Shown one piece after another: positions 33,578 to 46,790 of a stretch of 64,000 nucleotides of DNA. The notes beneath the pieces are model-generated. The model was not told the DNA's origin and made no database searches. It saw only the letters and a list, made by a program, of their open reading frames with translations. The position numbers and the translations under genes are program-made. This DNA comes from Hygrophila difformis (taxonomy: Eukaryota > Streptophyta > Magnoliopsida > Lamiales > Acanthaceae), in assembly GCA_030278955.1 (NCBI GenBank), contig JAOANR010000010.1, positions 15,359,086-15,423,085 on the forward strand, given 5' to 3'. Each line of letters opens with the position of its first letter. Positions within the stretch are counted from its first letter, which is position 1.

Positions 33578-34628
33578 GAAAGAAAGATTATTTAGTTAGT
33601 TTTCTTTTCAAAAAATCAAAATCGGTTCGTTAGTAATTTTTTGCCCCATATAGTCCTCTATGTTTGCTAATTTTTTTTCAATTCGGTGTTAATTACGTAA
33701 TTAGCTTCAGGTTTCTGACGCGGACTAAGTAAATCATATTTTACCTCCACTGTGACCAATCTAGAGTCCCTACACATAATACATCAGTTTAATAAATGTT
33801 TGAAGTAAATCTTTGAGTACGGCCATAATGCATCACTACTCTAAAAAATAACTCCAGCGTGTCAATTCAGCCCTTATTCACTGGATCTAGGGACATAGTC
33901 TCCACTCGGTTTTCAATTTCATTGAGTTTTCATTGGGGTTACCCAACCCTCAAAGAAACAACAACCATTCATTTACACACATAATATATCACAATTGGTC
34001 TTCATTTTCTTGAGAAACACCCAAAACTATCGAGACCTAAAAGAAGATCAACTGCTGTCACTGCTGACCAGAATTTCGATGGCATCCAACAAAGGCACTG
34101 CCCAATCCAATGCGAGAATGGGCTTCGCATAGGAGGGAGTCGCTAAACCAATTTATCAAGAACACCAATTTCTTGTTGTGGTGAATGGATTGAGATAAGG
34201 GTTGTTGAGTTTATCCGGAATGGAAATGAAGGTAAGCTCTGTTATTGTTGTGAATGATTGTTGTTTCTTTGTGGGTTGGGTAACCCGAATGAGGGCTTAA
34301 TGCGAACCAAGTAGAGACTATGTCCGTCATCCCAGTGAAAGAAAGACTCAATTGACCCGCTAGAAACATTTTCTAGAGTAGTTTTATGTTATGGCAACAT
34401 TCCAAACATTTATTAAGCTGGTGTATTATGTTTGGGGACTCCAGATTGACCACAGTAGATGTAAAATGTGATTTACTTCGGCCATATCAGCATCCCCATG
34501 CTAATTACGTAATTAGGACCGAATTGAAAAAAATTAGCAAACGTAGAGCACTATATGAGGCAAAAAATTACTAACGGACCGATTTAGATTTTTTAAAAAG
34601 AAAACGGACTAAACAATTTTTTTTCTTT
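33578..34628. mobile_element. Mutator-like element with about 400-bp inverted arms
   Basis: The left arm (33578 to about 33975) pairs with the right arm (about 34260-34628); shared words include GTTAGTAATTTTTTGCC, TTAATTACGTAATTAGC in near-identical form and GGGTTACCCAACC. A 9-bp imperfect target duplication (GATTTATTG at 33569-33577, GATTTACTC at 34629-34637) fits Mutator. The centre (about 33980-34255) is unique and may be captured host DNA, but no protein was recognised. Confidence 0.75.
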
Positions 34629-34740
34629 GATTTACTCCCAGCCTAATTCAGTACAACTGTTTACAGAAAAAAAATATTGAAAAAAAAAAAAAAGAACCAC
34701 AACAAAAGACAAAATAGAAGCTTACACTAACATACACTAA

Positions 34741-35535
34741 CGGTCCGTTTGGTTGGAGGGATCTTGGATTGCCAGTGGGAATGTGATTGCTGGGAATGTC
34801 AGATTGCTGGGAATGTCAGATTGCTGGAAATCTTATTTTTTGGTATTTTAAGATTACTGCGTTTGGTTGGATTGGGAATCTTAGATGTCTACATCACATG
34901 AATAGACTATAATGCCCTTAATTCAAAATTATTATTTAATAGTTCTGATGAAGCTTATTTCTCATTAATTTAATATTTCGTCATTTATAATAAAATCCCT
35001 CCGCATTCTTTGTAAATTCTCATTTCGTAAATTATCATATATTGCATTCTTTTGAAAGATAATTATACCTTGGAATGAGTTAAATCTACTTGTTTGTTGC
35101 AATTTTATAGAATGTGCAAACTATATAAAGTGAAATGTATTGAAAGTGTCCAAAAACCCTAGGATCATAAAAAAGAATAAAAATTAATTAAACAGTCAAT
35201 GAATTTTTATTATACCAAATTAAAAGTCAAACAAAAAAGCCCATGCCAAACAAATTCCGAGCAGATACTTTCATAGAAGGATGCGAGTGTAAGGTTTTAA
35301 AATTTAAAGGGTATAAAAGACAATTTAATGTAAGATGGAGTGGAAGATGCCCGGTAATCTAAGATTACCTGGCTTACAAAAGGGAATCACATTCCCATGA
35401 ATTTTAGCCAACATTCCCACTTGGTTGGGAATCTAAGATTCCTTACTAAAAGATTACCCCAACCAAACGTGGGAATGTATCATTCCCTGCACAACATTCC
35501 CAGGGGCATCCAAGATACCCCAACCAAACGCCCAG
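34741..35535. mobile_element. Tourist/PIF-Harbinger-type element, 795 bp
   Basis: It starts CGGTCCGTTTGGTTGG and ends CCAACCAAACGCCCAG, with TAA at 34738-34740 and 35536-35538 as target duplication. Sub-terminal GGGAATGTNATTGC-like words recur in both orientations. No transposase frame. Confidence 0.75.
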
Positions 35536-35693
35536 TAAGGGTTTTAATTGTAGAAAAGAAGGCTGGTATTATATTTATGAATTATGATGATACGTGAGTG
35601 TAGGTAGGGGCGGACCTGATGACGAGTACGTGAGTATAGGTAGGGGACACTACAGTGCATGGGGTCTGTGATATGAACGAGCTTACTTATATA

Positions 35694-35953
35694 CTACCTC
35701 CGTCCCACCACACTTGTCCTGTTTGACTTTTTTACACTGTTCATTGTTCAGCTTTGACTCGACTTTATTTCAAGTGTATATTTAGAGAAAAATAGTCAAG
35801 TTGGGTCTTGTTAGAATCGTATAATCATGTAGTTTTATAATATATATTTTGCATAATTTTTCATTGAACATGTTTTGAGATATTAACAGTTGAAAAAGTG
35901 CATTGGATTGTGTGCAAAAGTGAAACAAGACAAGTTAAATGGGACGGAGGGAG
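35694..35953. mobile_element. Stowaway-type MITE, 260 bp
   Basis: It starts CTACCTCCGTCCC and ends GGGACGGAGGGAG, with flanking TA dinucleotides (35692-35693 and 35954-35955). Same terminal family as 24250-24438, different interior. Confidence 0.85.
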
Positions 35954-35955
35954 TA

Positions 35956-37572
35956 TATGATTACGAAGAAGAAGATGATGATGATGACGTCACTCATTAT
36001 TCATTACACATACATACCCCTAATAATACAGGGATGGCTCTCTGTGTTGCTTAAGTCTTCTGGCAGCTTACTTATACCCCACCCCCGTTTTAATGCACCC
36101 CAGCAACCAACACCCAGCCTTCATGGAGTATACTATTAAACATATATGTATTATAGCATAAACCATATGAAATTACACAACGCTGATGACGGTGCTTACA
36201 AATTAAAGGGCTCCAGAAAATGGCATGTGGTGGAGGCCCTTTTTGTGGCAGAAAGAAGAAGCAGCAGGATTATATGTACATATAATCGACATGCCTTTGT
36301 TACAATCATCATCATCGACATGCCAAGCGATTTTCGAGCTGACAAAGGCTCTGCCAACTGAAGTGCTAAGCAGAGACCCAACGGCAAATGCTTCGTCTGC
36401 TTCAGATGATCAGGTTATAAATTGGAAATTATCTTCACCAGAAAGAGCAGTTGAAAACAATCTCCTGATGCTGTGGAAGAAGCCACAAATTAAAGGCCGG
36501 GAATCAAAACTGTTGGCAGTTTGGTTCGATGAAATCGACATGAAAAACGAAAATATGGATCAGTTGCAAATAAAATTACAACAACGAAAGAAGACGATGT
36601 GAAGAAGAGCCTGTGCGAGGCATCAACTCAACACACCATTCTGTTTGATCATTTTATTAAATGAAATAAGTTGTCTATTTGTAGGCACATCATCACATGG
36701 TACAGTAAATCTTAATCAAGTCAAAGTAAGATTCATTACATGTAGCTAGGGCAATAAGGATAAGCGCACAGATCTGAGTTCCAAAGGTGGTTGTAAAAGC
36801 AGCAGCAGGAAACAAATGAATAGGAAACAGGCACTTCAATAATGATCATTTAGTTGTAAAGTAGACAGTGTGCTGCACATTATTTACTAGAGTACAATCA
36901 ATAATACTGTTGTAGAGACAGCCATAGGCGTAAAAACCAATAAAGACTACTGGTTGTGATATTGGGACCAAAATTTAGAAAATCTGCAAGTTGAACATAA
37001 ACCCTTAAATTTTTCCTAGGTGTATCTGTAAAGGATTGAAAAGTTGAAAAGATGAACAAACCTGCAGGGAACAAATGAACAATGGAAAAAGCTCCACAGT
37101 GAATAATTTGCTACCCAACCTATTATTTTTGCATTTTTACTTTGATATTGTTTGGTTGCCAGCATGTTGAGAGCATATTATATGCTAGATTTTTAAGCAT
37201 ATTGGAGAGTATATAGCAGATTGTACGATTTTACATATTAAATATGTTATCTACCAAACATCTTTTATTAAATCTGCTACTATAATTTGTTTGTCAAATA
37301 TACTATTAATATCTCCTACTCAATTTTGCTAGTCAAATATATTATATATAGGCTTATCTGTTTACATCGAAACTGGTGAGTACCTTTTACTTATGGTAAA
37401 AATGTATTGATGTCTAAAAGAAAAAAAATTAGGATAGTGAATTCTTCTTATGGATATCCAACAAAGTAATGCTGGACTCTTTTTTATGGACATCCAACAA
37501 GGGTGTAATACTGGACTTTTTTTCCTCAATGAGGCAATGACGGTGTGAGGTTTTGAACAAGTTTAATTTTAA

Positions 37573-37607
<35 letters not shown>

Positions 37608-40005
37608 AATATAATTTAAATTCCCCACTTTCCGACCCCTTTTTTCAACATCTCCTCCAACTTTTTGTCTCCAATTTCAACAATCATATATATTCACTAA
37701 ATCTATAATATATATATATATATATATAATCTAATTCAACTACCTCATACTCCCTAAGTCAAATATATATATATATATATAATATAATACTCCGTATAAT
37801 ATTTAATTTCAACAAACTCAATCATATCATATGTACTCCCTAAATCCATAATCTATCTATAATACTCTTAAAATTTTAAATTATTTCCATTAAATACAGG
37901 TATTTGAGTTGCCTATAGATACATCCTCATCAATATTCTTTTTATTAATCTCTATTCATAATCTCATATTTTACTATTTCTTTTTATTGCTTTAGATAAT
38001 TTTTAATCATTTTTTTTCTAATATAATGTTTATTCATCTTTTATTTTTGTAGCATGTACGTGATTGACTCATATGAATCGGTATGTTTATGTTTGTAGCA
38101 TGTTTTATGAATACTTTTTTCCTATTTGTATTTTAGATTTTATTTTATTCCAAAATTTGACATCATCTCATGTTATTTTATATCTTATGGGTGATTTTAA
38201 TCATCTAACAAGCTTCTTTCACCACTTTTTTTTTTTTAGGGAAGATAATCTTATTCCATAGAAATCGAAGTGTTGGTGTAGAACAAAATACAATGGAAAT
38301 GTGAAAAAGGCGATCCTCTCTCAATGATAACTATTCCTCTGAACCCCATAATCACCGCCCGAATTAGACACCCAAAAAGAAACCACCAAGAGTTACCATA
38401 CACTCCACAAGATCGACAGCCACATAGGTGAACCAACGGCATTCTACCCTTTACAGCAATACTCATGGTATGTCGATGTGGTAATGCAATCACAGCATCC
38501 TAATCCCAGGCAGCAGCTCCAAAACCTTATTATAGATATTCTGTTCAGCAACCGCCAGCAATGCAGCAACTTCTAAGTCGTCTTGCCCCTTACAGCTTGT
38601 GTACTCTTTTCAAAGAAGGAAACCAGGGAGTTTCAATCTTCCCCATTACAGCAGCCATGCCGAAACGAAGCAGCCTCTCAGAAAAACAACGACAATCTCA
38701 TTGAAACTCTGTGGGAAATGGATCCAGCGGCATCCTCATAGAATTGCATGAAACGATCACATCTCCCCTGCTTAACACGCCACTCCAGTGTATAGAAATT
38801 TTAAAGGACATAGGTCAGGATATTGAGTGGCCAAAATCAAAGGTAATAGGAAGGTTAGGATGGGATAGGGAACCATCAGAAAAAAGGTCACTTAAGAATG
38901 TTCTCAGCAAATAGATATACCAGATCATTGCAAACTCACTAGCGGAAACCATTGGGGACTCCTCTCAACAATACAGCAACCAATTCCAAAAACCATGTAC
39001 GTATCAAGTCCGAAAGCCAAAAAATCCTCTCATTGCTAGCTACAAACTTGTATAATGTTCATCAATACGAAGCTTCCCCCTAGCTGTTCTCATCATCCTT
39101 TTTCTGTTATTTTTCTTTCTTCTTTTTTCTCTCCTTTTTTTTTTCCTTTTCAAATCTTTCTATGAAAACATCCTTATTCCGGATTCTATAAATGTTGTCT
39201 TTTCTTTTCCAACAGGGGACAGCCTCAAACCATTCATTAAAGATCCTGACATCTACTCTGCTACTCCATTTCAAGATTTGGACCCTAGTCGCCAACTAAT
39301 AGAGACACACCCACTTACATCCCATATGCAGGCCTACCCTTTAATCGTCCCAATCCCTAAGCTACAACTATAACCAGGAAATGCCATACAAAGAATCGTG
39401 GCCTGTTCTTGACTATCCCAAGAGCAGATGAATTTGGGAGGTTAGGAGGAAGTGGCATGATATCAGCTAGTGGAACAAGAAGTGAGGTGGTGTGTAAGAT
39501 GATAGGTTTGGGTTCTGAAATGGCTCGTTAGGAAAATTGGAGATTGTAAGGGAAGACAAGGCCCATCATGATAACCATGTATTCCAATACCCTTTTCAAT
39601 TTCTATACACTGGACATAGGTGAAAGCAAGCTCGATATGTATGTTTCAGCAAATTCAAACATATCTAGTGAAAGCCATACGAATATGCGTTAAGGATCAT
39701 GTGGCTCGGAACTCACCAGGTGATATTTAAGGTAATTCCATTTGGTGGTTGCAGTAGCAGATCAATTCTCCATCAGTCATAGCAATGTCACTCTCAGCAA
39801 GAAGGCATCTTCCATCCTTTTTATCTTTAACATTCCGTTCAATATTTGTGGTATGAAGGCAGCAGTAGTCCCATAGTAACCAGACAGAGTAAGCAGCATC
39901 CTTTACATGTGATAGCAACAATCCTCGTAGTTTCCTGAATGTAGCAGCAACAAATGACCTTCCCCGCTCCCGTTTCCTGGATACCTGCATAAAAGTATAC
40001 TATAT
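35956..40005. other. 4 kb without a recognised gene
   Basis: 35970-36610 has a 125-codon frame on the plus strand (36225-36602) that I do not recognise; it may be a decayed exon. 37140-37370 is AT-rich and partly palindromic. (TA)n runs lie at about 37576-37604, 37711-37728 and 37763-37780. 38240-39990 has less AT-rich DNA with two long T-rich runs (38227-38239 and about 39110-39150); it resembles LINE-like or transcribed DNA in composition but no protein matched. Confidence 0.4.
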
Positions 40006-40291
40006 ATTTTTCCTTTTTTTTTCCCTTTTTTTTTTTTAAGTATTTTCACATGAAAACCAGATTACAACAGACCATTCCAAACTTTCTCCCTACCAGCATT
40101 ATTTCTACAGACCAACAAAGGTAGGCAGTGCGTTAAACCGAGCACTAATCAACACTCCAATTGCAAAACGAACCTCACCCATCCTTCTGCTGACACCCTA
40201 AGATTTATCAGCCAGCTGCATTTCTATCAGGCCTTTGAGGTATCATTCGATGCACATCCATCAGCTCAACCCCACCTCAGCCCCATTTAGT

Positions 40292-43200
40292 TTAAAACCA
40301 TACCTCAACTTTGTCAGATTTTGTCGCGCCCTTCATTGCCCAGTAGTCAGCTACATCGTTCCGTTCTCGCAATATATGTTTCACTTGGACTTCTCCGGCG
40401 CATCTCATCACTGTCATGATTGGCCCCAGCCACTTACTGAACCTCCACGGAATCTTTCCAGGATCCGCAAGCCAAGCCACCACATTACTTGAGTCACACT
40501 CGAACACTAGACGTTGGAGTGGGAAGCCTTGGTCACGTACAAGGGCCAAGCATACCCTGTGTATCGCTGTTATCTCATCTTCAGTGGAATCTTTGATACC
40601 AATATAATCCGACAATAAATAAATCAACCCTCCCTCCTCATCCCTAATCACCCCTCCAATGCCTGCCGGGCCAGGATTCCCCAAAGATGAGCCGTCGGTA
40701 TTTCTCTTCCACCACCCCATCAATGGTCGTTCCCACACCAAGCCTCTCCTTGGGGTTTTAAGCCGATATTGCCATGGCTGCACCAAGCCCGCAGGGAAGC
40801 TCACGTCTAAGTTTCCCATGAAACCGTGCGTCCTGCTGTAACCAACACTCCACCACCATCTGACACTCCATTTCAGTTCAGCCACAGCTTCCTTCAATTC
40901 AAATCCTGTCGCTTTAAATATTTTTTCATTCCTATATTTCCACATCAACCATATAACAGCCATGCCTGCCACCAACCACAACTCCCTTCGGTTTCTCTTG
41001 GGATTATATCCTATCCAGGCAGCCAACATTCCTTTAGCCGAACCGGGGCACACCCAATCAGCTTCAAACCATGAAATTACTTCGTACCACAGCCTCCCGG
41101 ATATGTTGCACAAGCAGAAGAGATGGTCCACATTCTCAGCTTCTAATTCGCAGAATGGGCATAATACAGCTGATCCTGGTATACATCCTCTGTGCACCAG
41201 AATTTCTTTTGTTGGAAGAGCATTATTTATAACTTTCCAAACCAGTAATCTAACCTTCATCGGTACCTTGATCTTCCACATTGTATTCCATAAACTGCAC
41301 TTATTATTTGTAGTGGTCCCTGTGCTTCGTTGCCAACATGACTTCGTGGAAAAAACGTCATTCCTCTCTTTGAGCCATATCACCCTGTCCGGTAGAAATC
41401 GACAAAGCTTTGATAACTCCAACACATCCATCATATCCCTCCACACCTCCAGCTCCCACTCAAAGAGTGTTCTTCTAAAAACAATATTCCATTCCCAGTT
41501 TGTACCCTCCCACCTCCCAAATTCGGACACTTTCCCATTCTTGTTGCTTGCCAGGAAATACAATCTTGGGAATAAATCTTTCAATGACCGCCCGCTCTCT
41601 ACCCATGCATCATGCCAAAATCTCGTTTTTTTTCCCATTTCCAACTAGGACTTTAAACGACGCCTGATCATCCCCTGCCAATGTTTCCCAAGAGCTGCAA
41701 ATATTGCCCCACATTGTTCGGCCAACCTTAGGTCCCGGCACCAAACATTCCTCCCTTCCATAATATTTGGCGACTATAACATCCTTCCACAGCGCTTGTT
41801 CCTGCCCAAATCGCCACCTCCACTTTGTTAACAACGCTTTATTGAAGTGTTGAGTATTCCAGATTTGAAGTCCTCTTTCTTCCTTATGTGCGCACACTCT
41901 TTCCCAACATAGCGTATGCAACCTCCTATTTTCATTCCACTCGTTCCAAAAAAATCTTCTTTTGAGCATTTCCAACCTTTCTGCTACAGTCTTCGGGACC
42001 TTGAATAATGAAAGGTAATATACTGGGAGGCTCCCCAGGACAGATTTAATAAGGCAAAGTCGCCCGGCTTGAGACAAAAGCCTACCTTTCCAGCCCGATA
42101 ACCTTTTTTCCACTCTGTCCAAGCAAGGTTTCCAGATGTCCACTCCGTTGATTCTCCCTCCAATAGGCAGCCCTAGATACCTCATTGGCCATTCTCCAAC
42201 CTCACATCCAAGCAGCTCAGCCGCCTCCTTCACTGATTCTGTGGGGCAGTTGATCCCAAACAGCCTACTCTTGTTAAAATTAATCCGTAGTCCCGAAGCC
42301 AATGTCAGACACCATAGTAGCCTTTTGATCAACAGTACCTGCTCAATCGTTCCTTCACAGAACAAGATCGTATCGTCTGCATACTGTAGATGCGTTACAA
42401 CCGGACCTCCTTCACCTGACTTTAAACCAACATAAATCCCCATAGCCGTCGCCTTCTCGATCAATTTGTTCAGAATTTCCGCGACTAATACAAAAAGGTA
42501 CGGCGATAGCGGATCACCCTATCGTAAACCTTTATGAATCTTAAAATATTCAGTGGGTGAATCGTTAATTAAGACTGCCGCGGTGGCTGACGTCACGCAC
42601 TCCTTCGTCCACCTTATCCAGCTTTCACCGAATCCCATTTCAGCTAAAACATTAAAGAGCACATCCCAACTAACGTTGTCGTACGCCTTTGCAAAATCAA
42701 TTTTCACAACAAATCCTCTCCGCCCAGACGCCTTGGTTGACTGTATAACCTCTGCCGCAATCAACGCCCCATCTAGAATCTGGCGACCTTTAACAAATGC
42801 CATCTGTGCTTTACCCACTAATTTATCCAAAACTGCTTGCAGCCTATTTGCCAAAACTTTTGCTAAGATCTTGTAAACACTCCCCACCAACGAAATTGGG
42901 CGAAAATCCCCAAACTCCATAGGTGCATCTGTTTTGGGGATTAGTTCAATAAAAGACCCCCCCCCCTCCCGACTTTGCTTGGCAGCGTCCCATGTAATTC
43001 CAGCTCCTAAACAGCTCCAAAACTTCCCCCTTTAGACTCTCCCAAAAATGCTGGAAAAGGCCTAAATTGTAACCGTCAGGTCCAGGTGCTTTATTCCCTT
43101 GACAACTCCAAACCGCCGCTTTCACCTCCTCCTCCGAGAACCCCTTCTCCAGCCCGCGCCTATCGCAATCTTCTAATTTCTCAAATTCAATGTTCTCAAC

Positions 43201-44462
43201 CTTAAACAATTCTTCGTCCTGTTTGGAGAAAACTGACTGAAAAAACGAAAAGGCCGCCTCTTTCACCTCCTTCGAGTCATCCACAATCCTATCGTCCCAT
43301 CTAATAGCTCCAATGTAATTCTTTCTTCTATTGATTGATGCCATAGCGTGGAAGAATATGGTATTATTATCCCCCTCCTTTAGCCACCGTACCCTAGACT
43401 TTTGACACCACCTTCTTTCTTCCGTCATAAATAATCTCCACAACTCCCCTTTCTTTTCCAACCATTCTTCCCTGTCTTTATCCTCTGCTTGACTACCCTG
43501 AAATCTGCTTTCGATAACACCAATATTTTCCATCAGGGATTAGATTTTATTTTCGATAACCTTAGGCCCATATCCATCCCAATCTTTAATCTTCTTTTTC
43601 AGGAATCTCAGCTTTTTCAGCAAACTCCCACCCCTCTCCACCCTTCCACTGCCCTGGGATCCCTCCGCCCAAGCTTCACGGACCAACGCTTCAAACCCTT
43701 TTTCTTCCAACCAATAGCTATAAAATCGGAAGCGCTTAGGGCCCCATGACTTCTCCCCGATTTCCGGGCAAACCGGATAATGATCCGAGAGCACCGACAC
43801 GCACCTTCATTGGGCCACCATATCGTCCAAACAGAGCCATCCTGATGAGAGCAGAAACCTGTCTAAACGGCTACACGCCCTCCCTCCCCTACCATACCAT
43901 GTGAACAACCCTCCTTCCATCGGGAGATCAACTAATCCCAATTGGTCAACAAAAATCACAAACTCCCTAGTCGACCCCGGATCCTCACTAGCGCCTACTC
44001 TCTCCCCTTCCTTCATCACGGCGTTAAAATCACCAGCGAAGCTCCATAGATCTCCATTATTTGTATCGCATTTCCTTGCCAAGACGCTCCAGAAATCAGA
44101 CCGCTCTCTACGATTATTAGGAGCATGGATGCATACTATATTGACTTCTTTATCCCAACCCTTGACATTCCCTTTCATCCAAATATAATAGTGTCCCTTC
44201 TCCACCACCTTCATAGAGCAGGATCCAGTATCCCACACCATGAGAAGACCCCCTGCGTTACCAACTGCCGGTTAAAACAATAGTCGCAGCCCCTAGATCC
44301 CCACAATCGGAACACTAGCATATCCTTGATATCCTCCATCTTTGTTTCTTGGCAACACAACATCGATGGCCTGACTTTATTGCACATCCTAGCCACTGCC
44401 CTTCTTCTCACTCCCCCGTTTAGCCCCCTTAAATTACAAGTAATAATCTTCATGGAAACCAA
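40292..44462 (-). pseudogene. LINE ORF2: endonuclease, reverse transcriptase, RNase H, broken
   Basis: Pieces in order: an endonuclease/phosphatase domain (44462-43540) with NLRGLNG, CCQETK, GDFNAV and SDHYPV; a linker and RT start (43533-42946) with GNKAPGPDGYN; the RT centre (42920-42519) with FRPISLVGSVYKI and KIDFAKAYD, ending in a TAG at 42519 inside the normally invariant QGDPLSP; the RT catalytic box QYADDTILF and thumb (42464-41610); then a zinc-binding zf-RVT segment and an RNase H domain (41644-40292) with NTDGSS, ECDSSNVV and RNDVAD. The RNase H supports an L1 lineage that gained this domain. Frame breaks lie at about 44230, 43806, 43537, 42940, 42519 and 41625. Catalytic residues remain, but the chain cannot be made whole. 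Confidence 0.85.
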
Positions 44463-44486
44463 TTAACCCCAAGTAGACCCATGCTC

Positions 44487-46679
44487 TTATCGTCCCTCCA
44501 TCTCCTCCCAGACTCTATGAATTGCCGCCTCCCTGCCCAATTTGCATCCCAATCCCAGTAAAGCGGCAAGCTCGCAGATGGATTCCGCTTCCTCCAAGTC
44601 AACCGGCCGAACTCCACTCGGTTTCCGAAATGTAGAGAATTGCAAAGTAGCAAAGTGGTCCTTTTCAGTCTCAACTTTCTCGCAATTCCGACCTAGCCTC
44701 CTTTTAATCTTGGCACCCGCCTTTAACCCTCTATTACGCCCCCGACGCTTCGGCCTAGACCATCCCGACATAATCTTGGACATAGCTTCTTCTACCATCT
44801 TCAATTCAGACAATTCCACCATCCCAGATCCCCAATTTGTACTATCTGCCCTCCCGCCTCTTTGGATCTCTGAACCAGATTGCTGTTCGAACTCAACACC
44901 CTCACCCCTCCTCTCCAGCTCTCCTTCCCCTATCTGCGGATCTACTGTCCAGCCGAATTCGCAAGGCTGATTCACCTCTGCCCCGGACTTTTTGTTGGTG
45001 ATCTATCGGTCTCCCTTACCTCCTCCTGATCAACTGCCTCCTCACCGTGGGCTTCTAAAACGGGATCTAATCTGGGCATAAGGCATTTAAGTCCATTATT
45101 ATCCCCATCCACAGTGGACGCCCCGACGTGTTCGCCCACTAACGGCCCGCAAGTTCCTTTCCCCTAGTCCAGCCCAGTTGCCTTTTCTGGACTAATGTCC
45201 CTCAAATTTTCCAAAAAAATCTCCTGTGGCCCATTCAAAACAGGCCCAAAAGATTCTACTCCACCTATCAATTCAAATTCCAGCCTCCGACCATCTTCTT
45301 AGGAATGCGATATATCCGCCACCTTCTTTACTGCACTCGATTGCTTAGCCGAAGCAGCAAAAAATTGATTATCCCCATGTTCCTCCCTTTGAGACCTCTC
45401 CGATTCTTCATCTTCTCGGGGCCCGAACTTCCGTTCCACCTCCATGTCTCTCGAAGTCCCGACCCTTCCGACCGTCACCCTGTCCGGAGAATGCATCACC
45501 GTCTCCGGCACCTCCGAATCCTCCGCCATCTCATCCGCCTTTTCTCCCGACGAAGCATCTTCCACCACTACAGGCTCACAAAAGATTTCTGCGATTCGAA
45601 GTTTTGAAATAACCCTTCCCACCTTTACTGATAACTCCAATGGAATAGTGGAACCCTCATGCACCGCCACCAACATTCTTGTGCGATCGAGTCTTCGCCG
45701 ATTTAATGTGTCTGAATCTATGCTAATCACTGACCCCCATCCGGCTACAATTCTTCTAAAATTTTCCTCTCTCCATGCACTATACGGCATGCCATAAACG
45801 TAAATCCATCTCAGTTGTTTCCTCACCAATATTCCTGGAGCCCATCTCCTTTTCCATTGTATGAACATGCAGTCCGTACGATCCGATAAAAACCTGTCTC
45901 TCTCCTCAAAATTACTAAATACCGCCACCATCAAATGCCCCCCTCCATAAATTAAATTCCCACAGTCCTCAGATTTGCTAAAGAACCAGTCCTGAAAATC
46001 CTTCAGAACATCGAGCTTACTCATATTGGCTATCACAGCTTTGCTGAGCCACTGTAAATCGCTAGGCTCCTCAACAAGTTGAACCACTTTTCCCGGCTAT
46101 CCCGCTGCCGGAGGTCTGTCGCCCCCTCCCTCCCCTTTTACAACATCCGCATATGACCTCTCGTCCCTCCATGCATATGACTTGAGCTCCTGCCTGCTGA
46201 TTATCCTCCCATGGTCCGAACGCCACCTCGGCCTTCCAATCTGTTCCCGGTGCCCTGGATCATCCTTAGTAGTTTCCAGCCTCCTCCTACTTGGTGTTGC
46301 CCAATTAACCCTCAACTTCTTTCCAAAGAAGGTGAAACCGTCCAACTGCCCGATAACCTTATCCGCGTCCTCCCTACTTGAGAACCTGAAGAAACCATAT
46401 GCGACGCCCTTCGCAGGCCTCCTTCTTGAAGGGAAGAACCACTTATGCACCTTGACCACCCTGTCGACCAGCTTAAAGATGCTCCCCCCCCATCGCCTCC
46501 ACTGGAAAGTTTCCCACGTAGACGCCCACGATTGTCCGGCCGTCCTGACTCCCACCATGTCTCCTAATACCACTGCCCTTATCTCCATTCTATGACAACG
46601 CACGACCAGGATCTACCGCTCCCTTACGCCTCCAAACCGCCCTTATCCCGGTGGTTCTCCTCACCGTTCCTGGATCCAT
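44487..46679 (-). pseudogene. LINE ORF1: RRM nucleic-acid-binding protein, broken
   Basis: The likely start is ATG 46679 (MDPGTVRR). A G8 run (46484-46491) shifts the frame before an RRM-like domain (KGVAYGFFRFSSREDADKVI, then GKKLRVNWA). A TAG at 46097-46099 then interrupts the frame, which continues in phase with a DUF4283-like part (WIYVYGMPYSAWREENF). After the stop at 45299 the acidic linker and terminal piece appear at 44975-44487 (EEAESICELAALLGLG). ORF1 proteins of plant L1 elements bind the element RNA. At least three lesions, so inactive. Confidence 0.75.
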
Positions 46680-46790
46680 CGTTCTTTCACCACTTTTTAA
46701 GGAAAAATATCTCTTCCGTCCAACATATGTGCGTTTGTCAAAGATTCTCTTCATATAAAATGCCATGGGCACAGTTCAGGGAAGCATGAA

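Larger units (their letters stand above)
40006..46790 (-). mobile_element. L1-type LINE with RNase H, decayed but nearly full length
   Basis: The coding sense is minus. ORF1 lies at about 46679-44487 and ORF2 at about 44462-40292 (endonuclease, RT, zf-RVT, RNase H). The 3' end is a poly-A tail seen as T-rich sequence at 40006-40038. Stops and shifts occur throughout. The 5' end is placed near 46790 only by loss of similarity to coding sequence; no clean target duplication was found. GC content is well above the flanks. Confidence 0.85.

Noticed and set aside
36225..36602. 125-codon gene
   Set aside because: No recognised motif, no good splice or promoter context; kept only as a remark in the spacer entry.
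37574..37606. Helitron 5' end TCTATATATATA
   Set aside because: It is a plain (TA)n microsatellite, and no hairpin plus CTRR end was found downstream.
40962..41648. 228-codon plus-strand frame opposite the LINE
   Set aside because: Shadow of the RNase H/RT coding strand.
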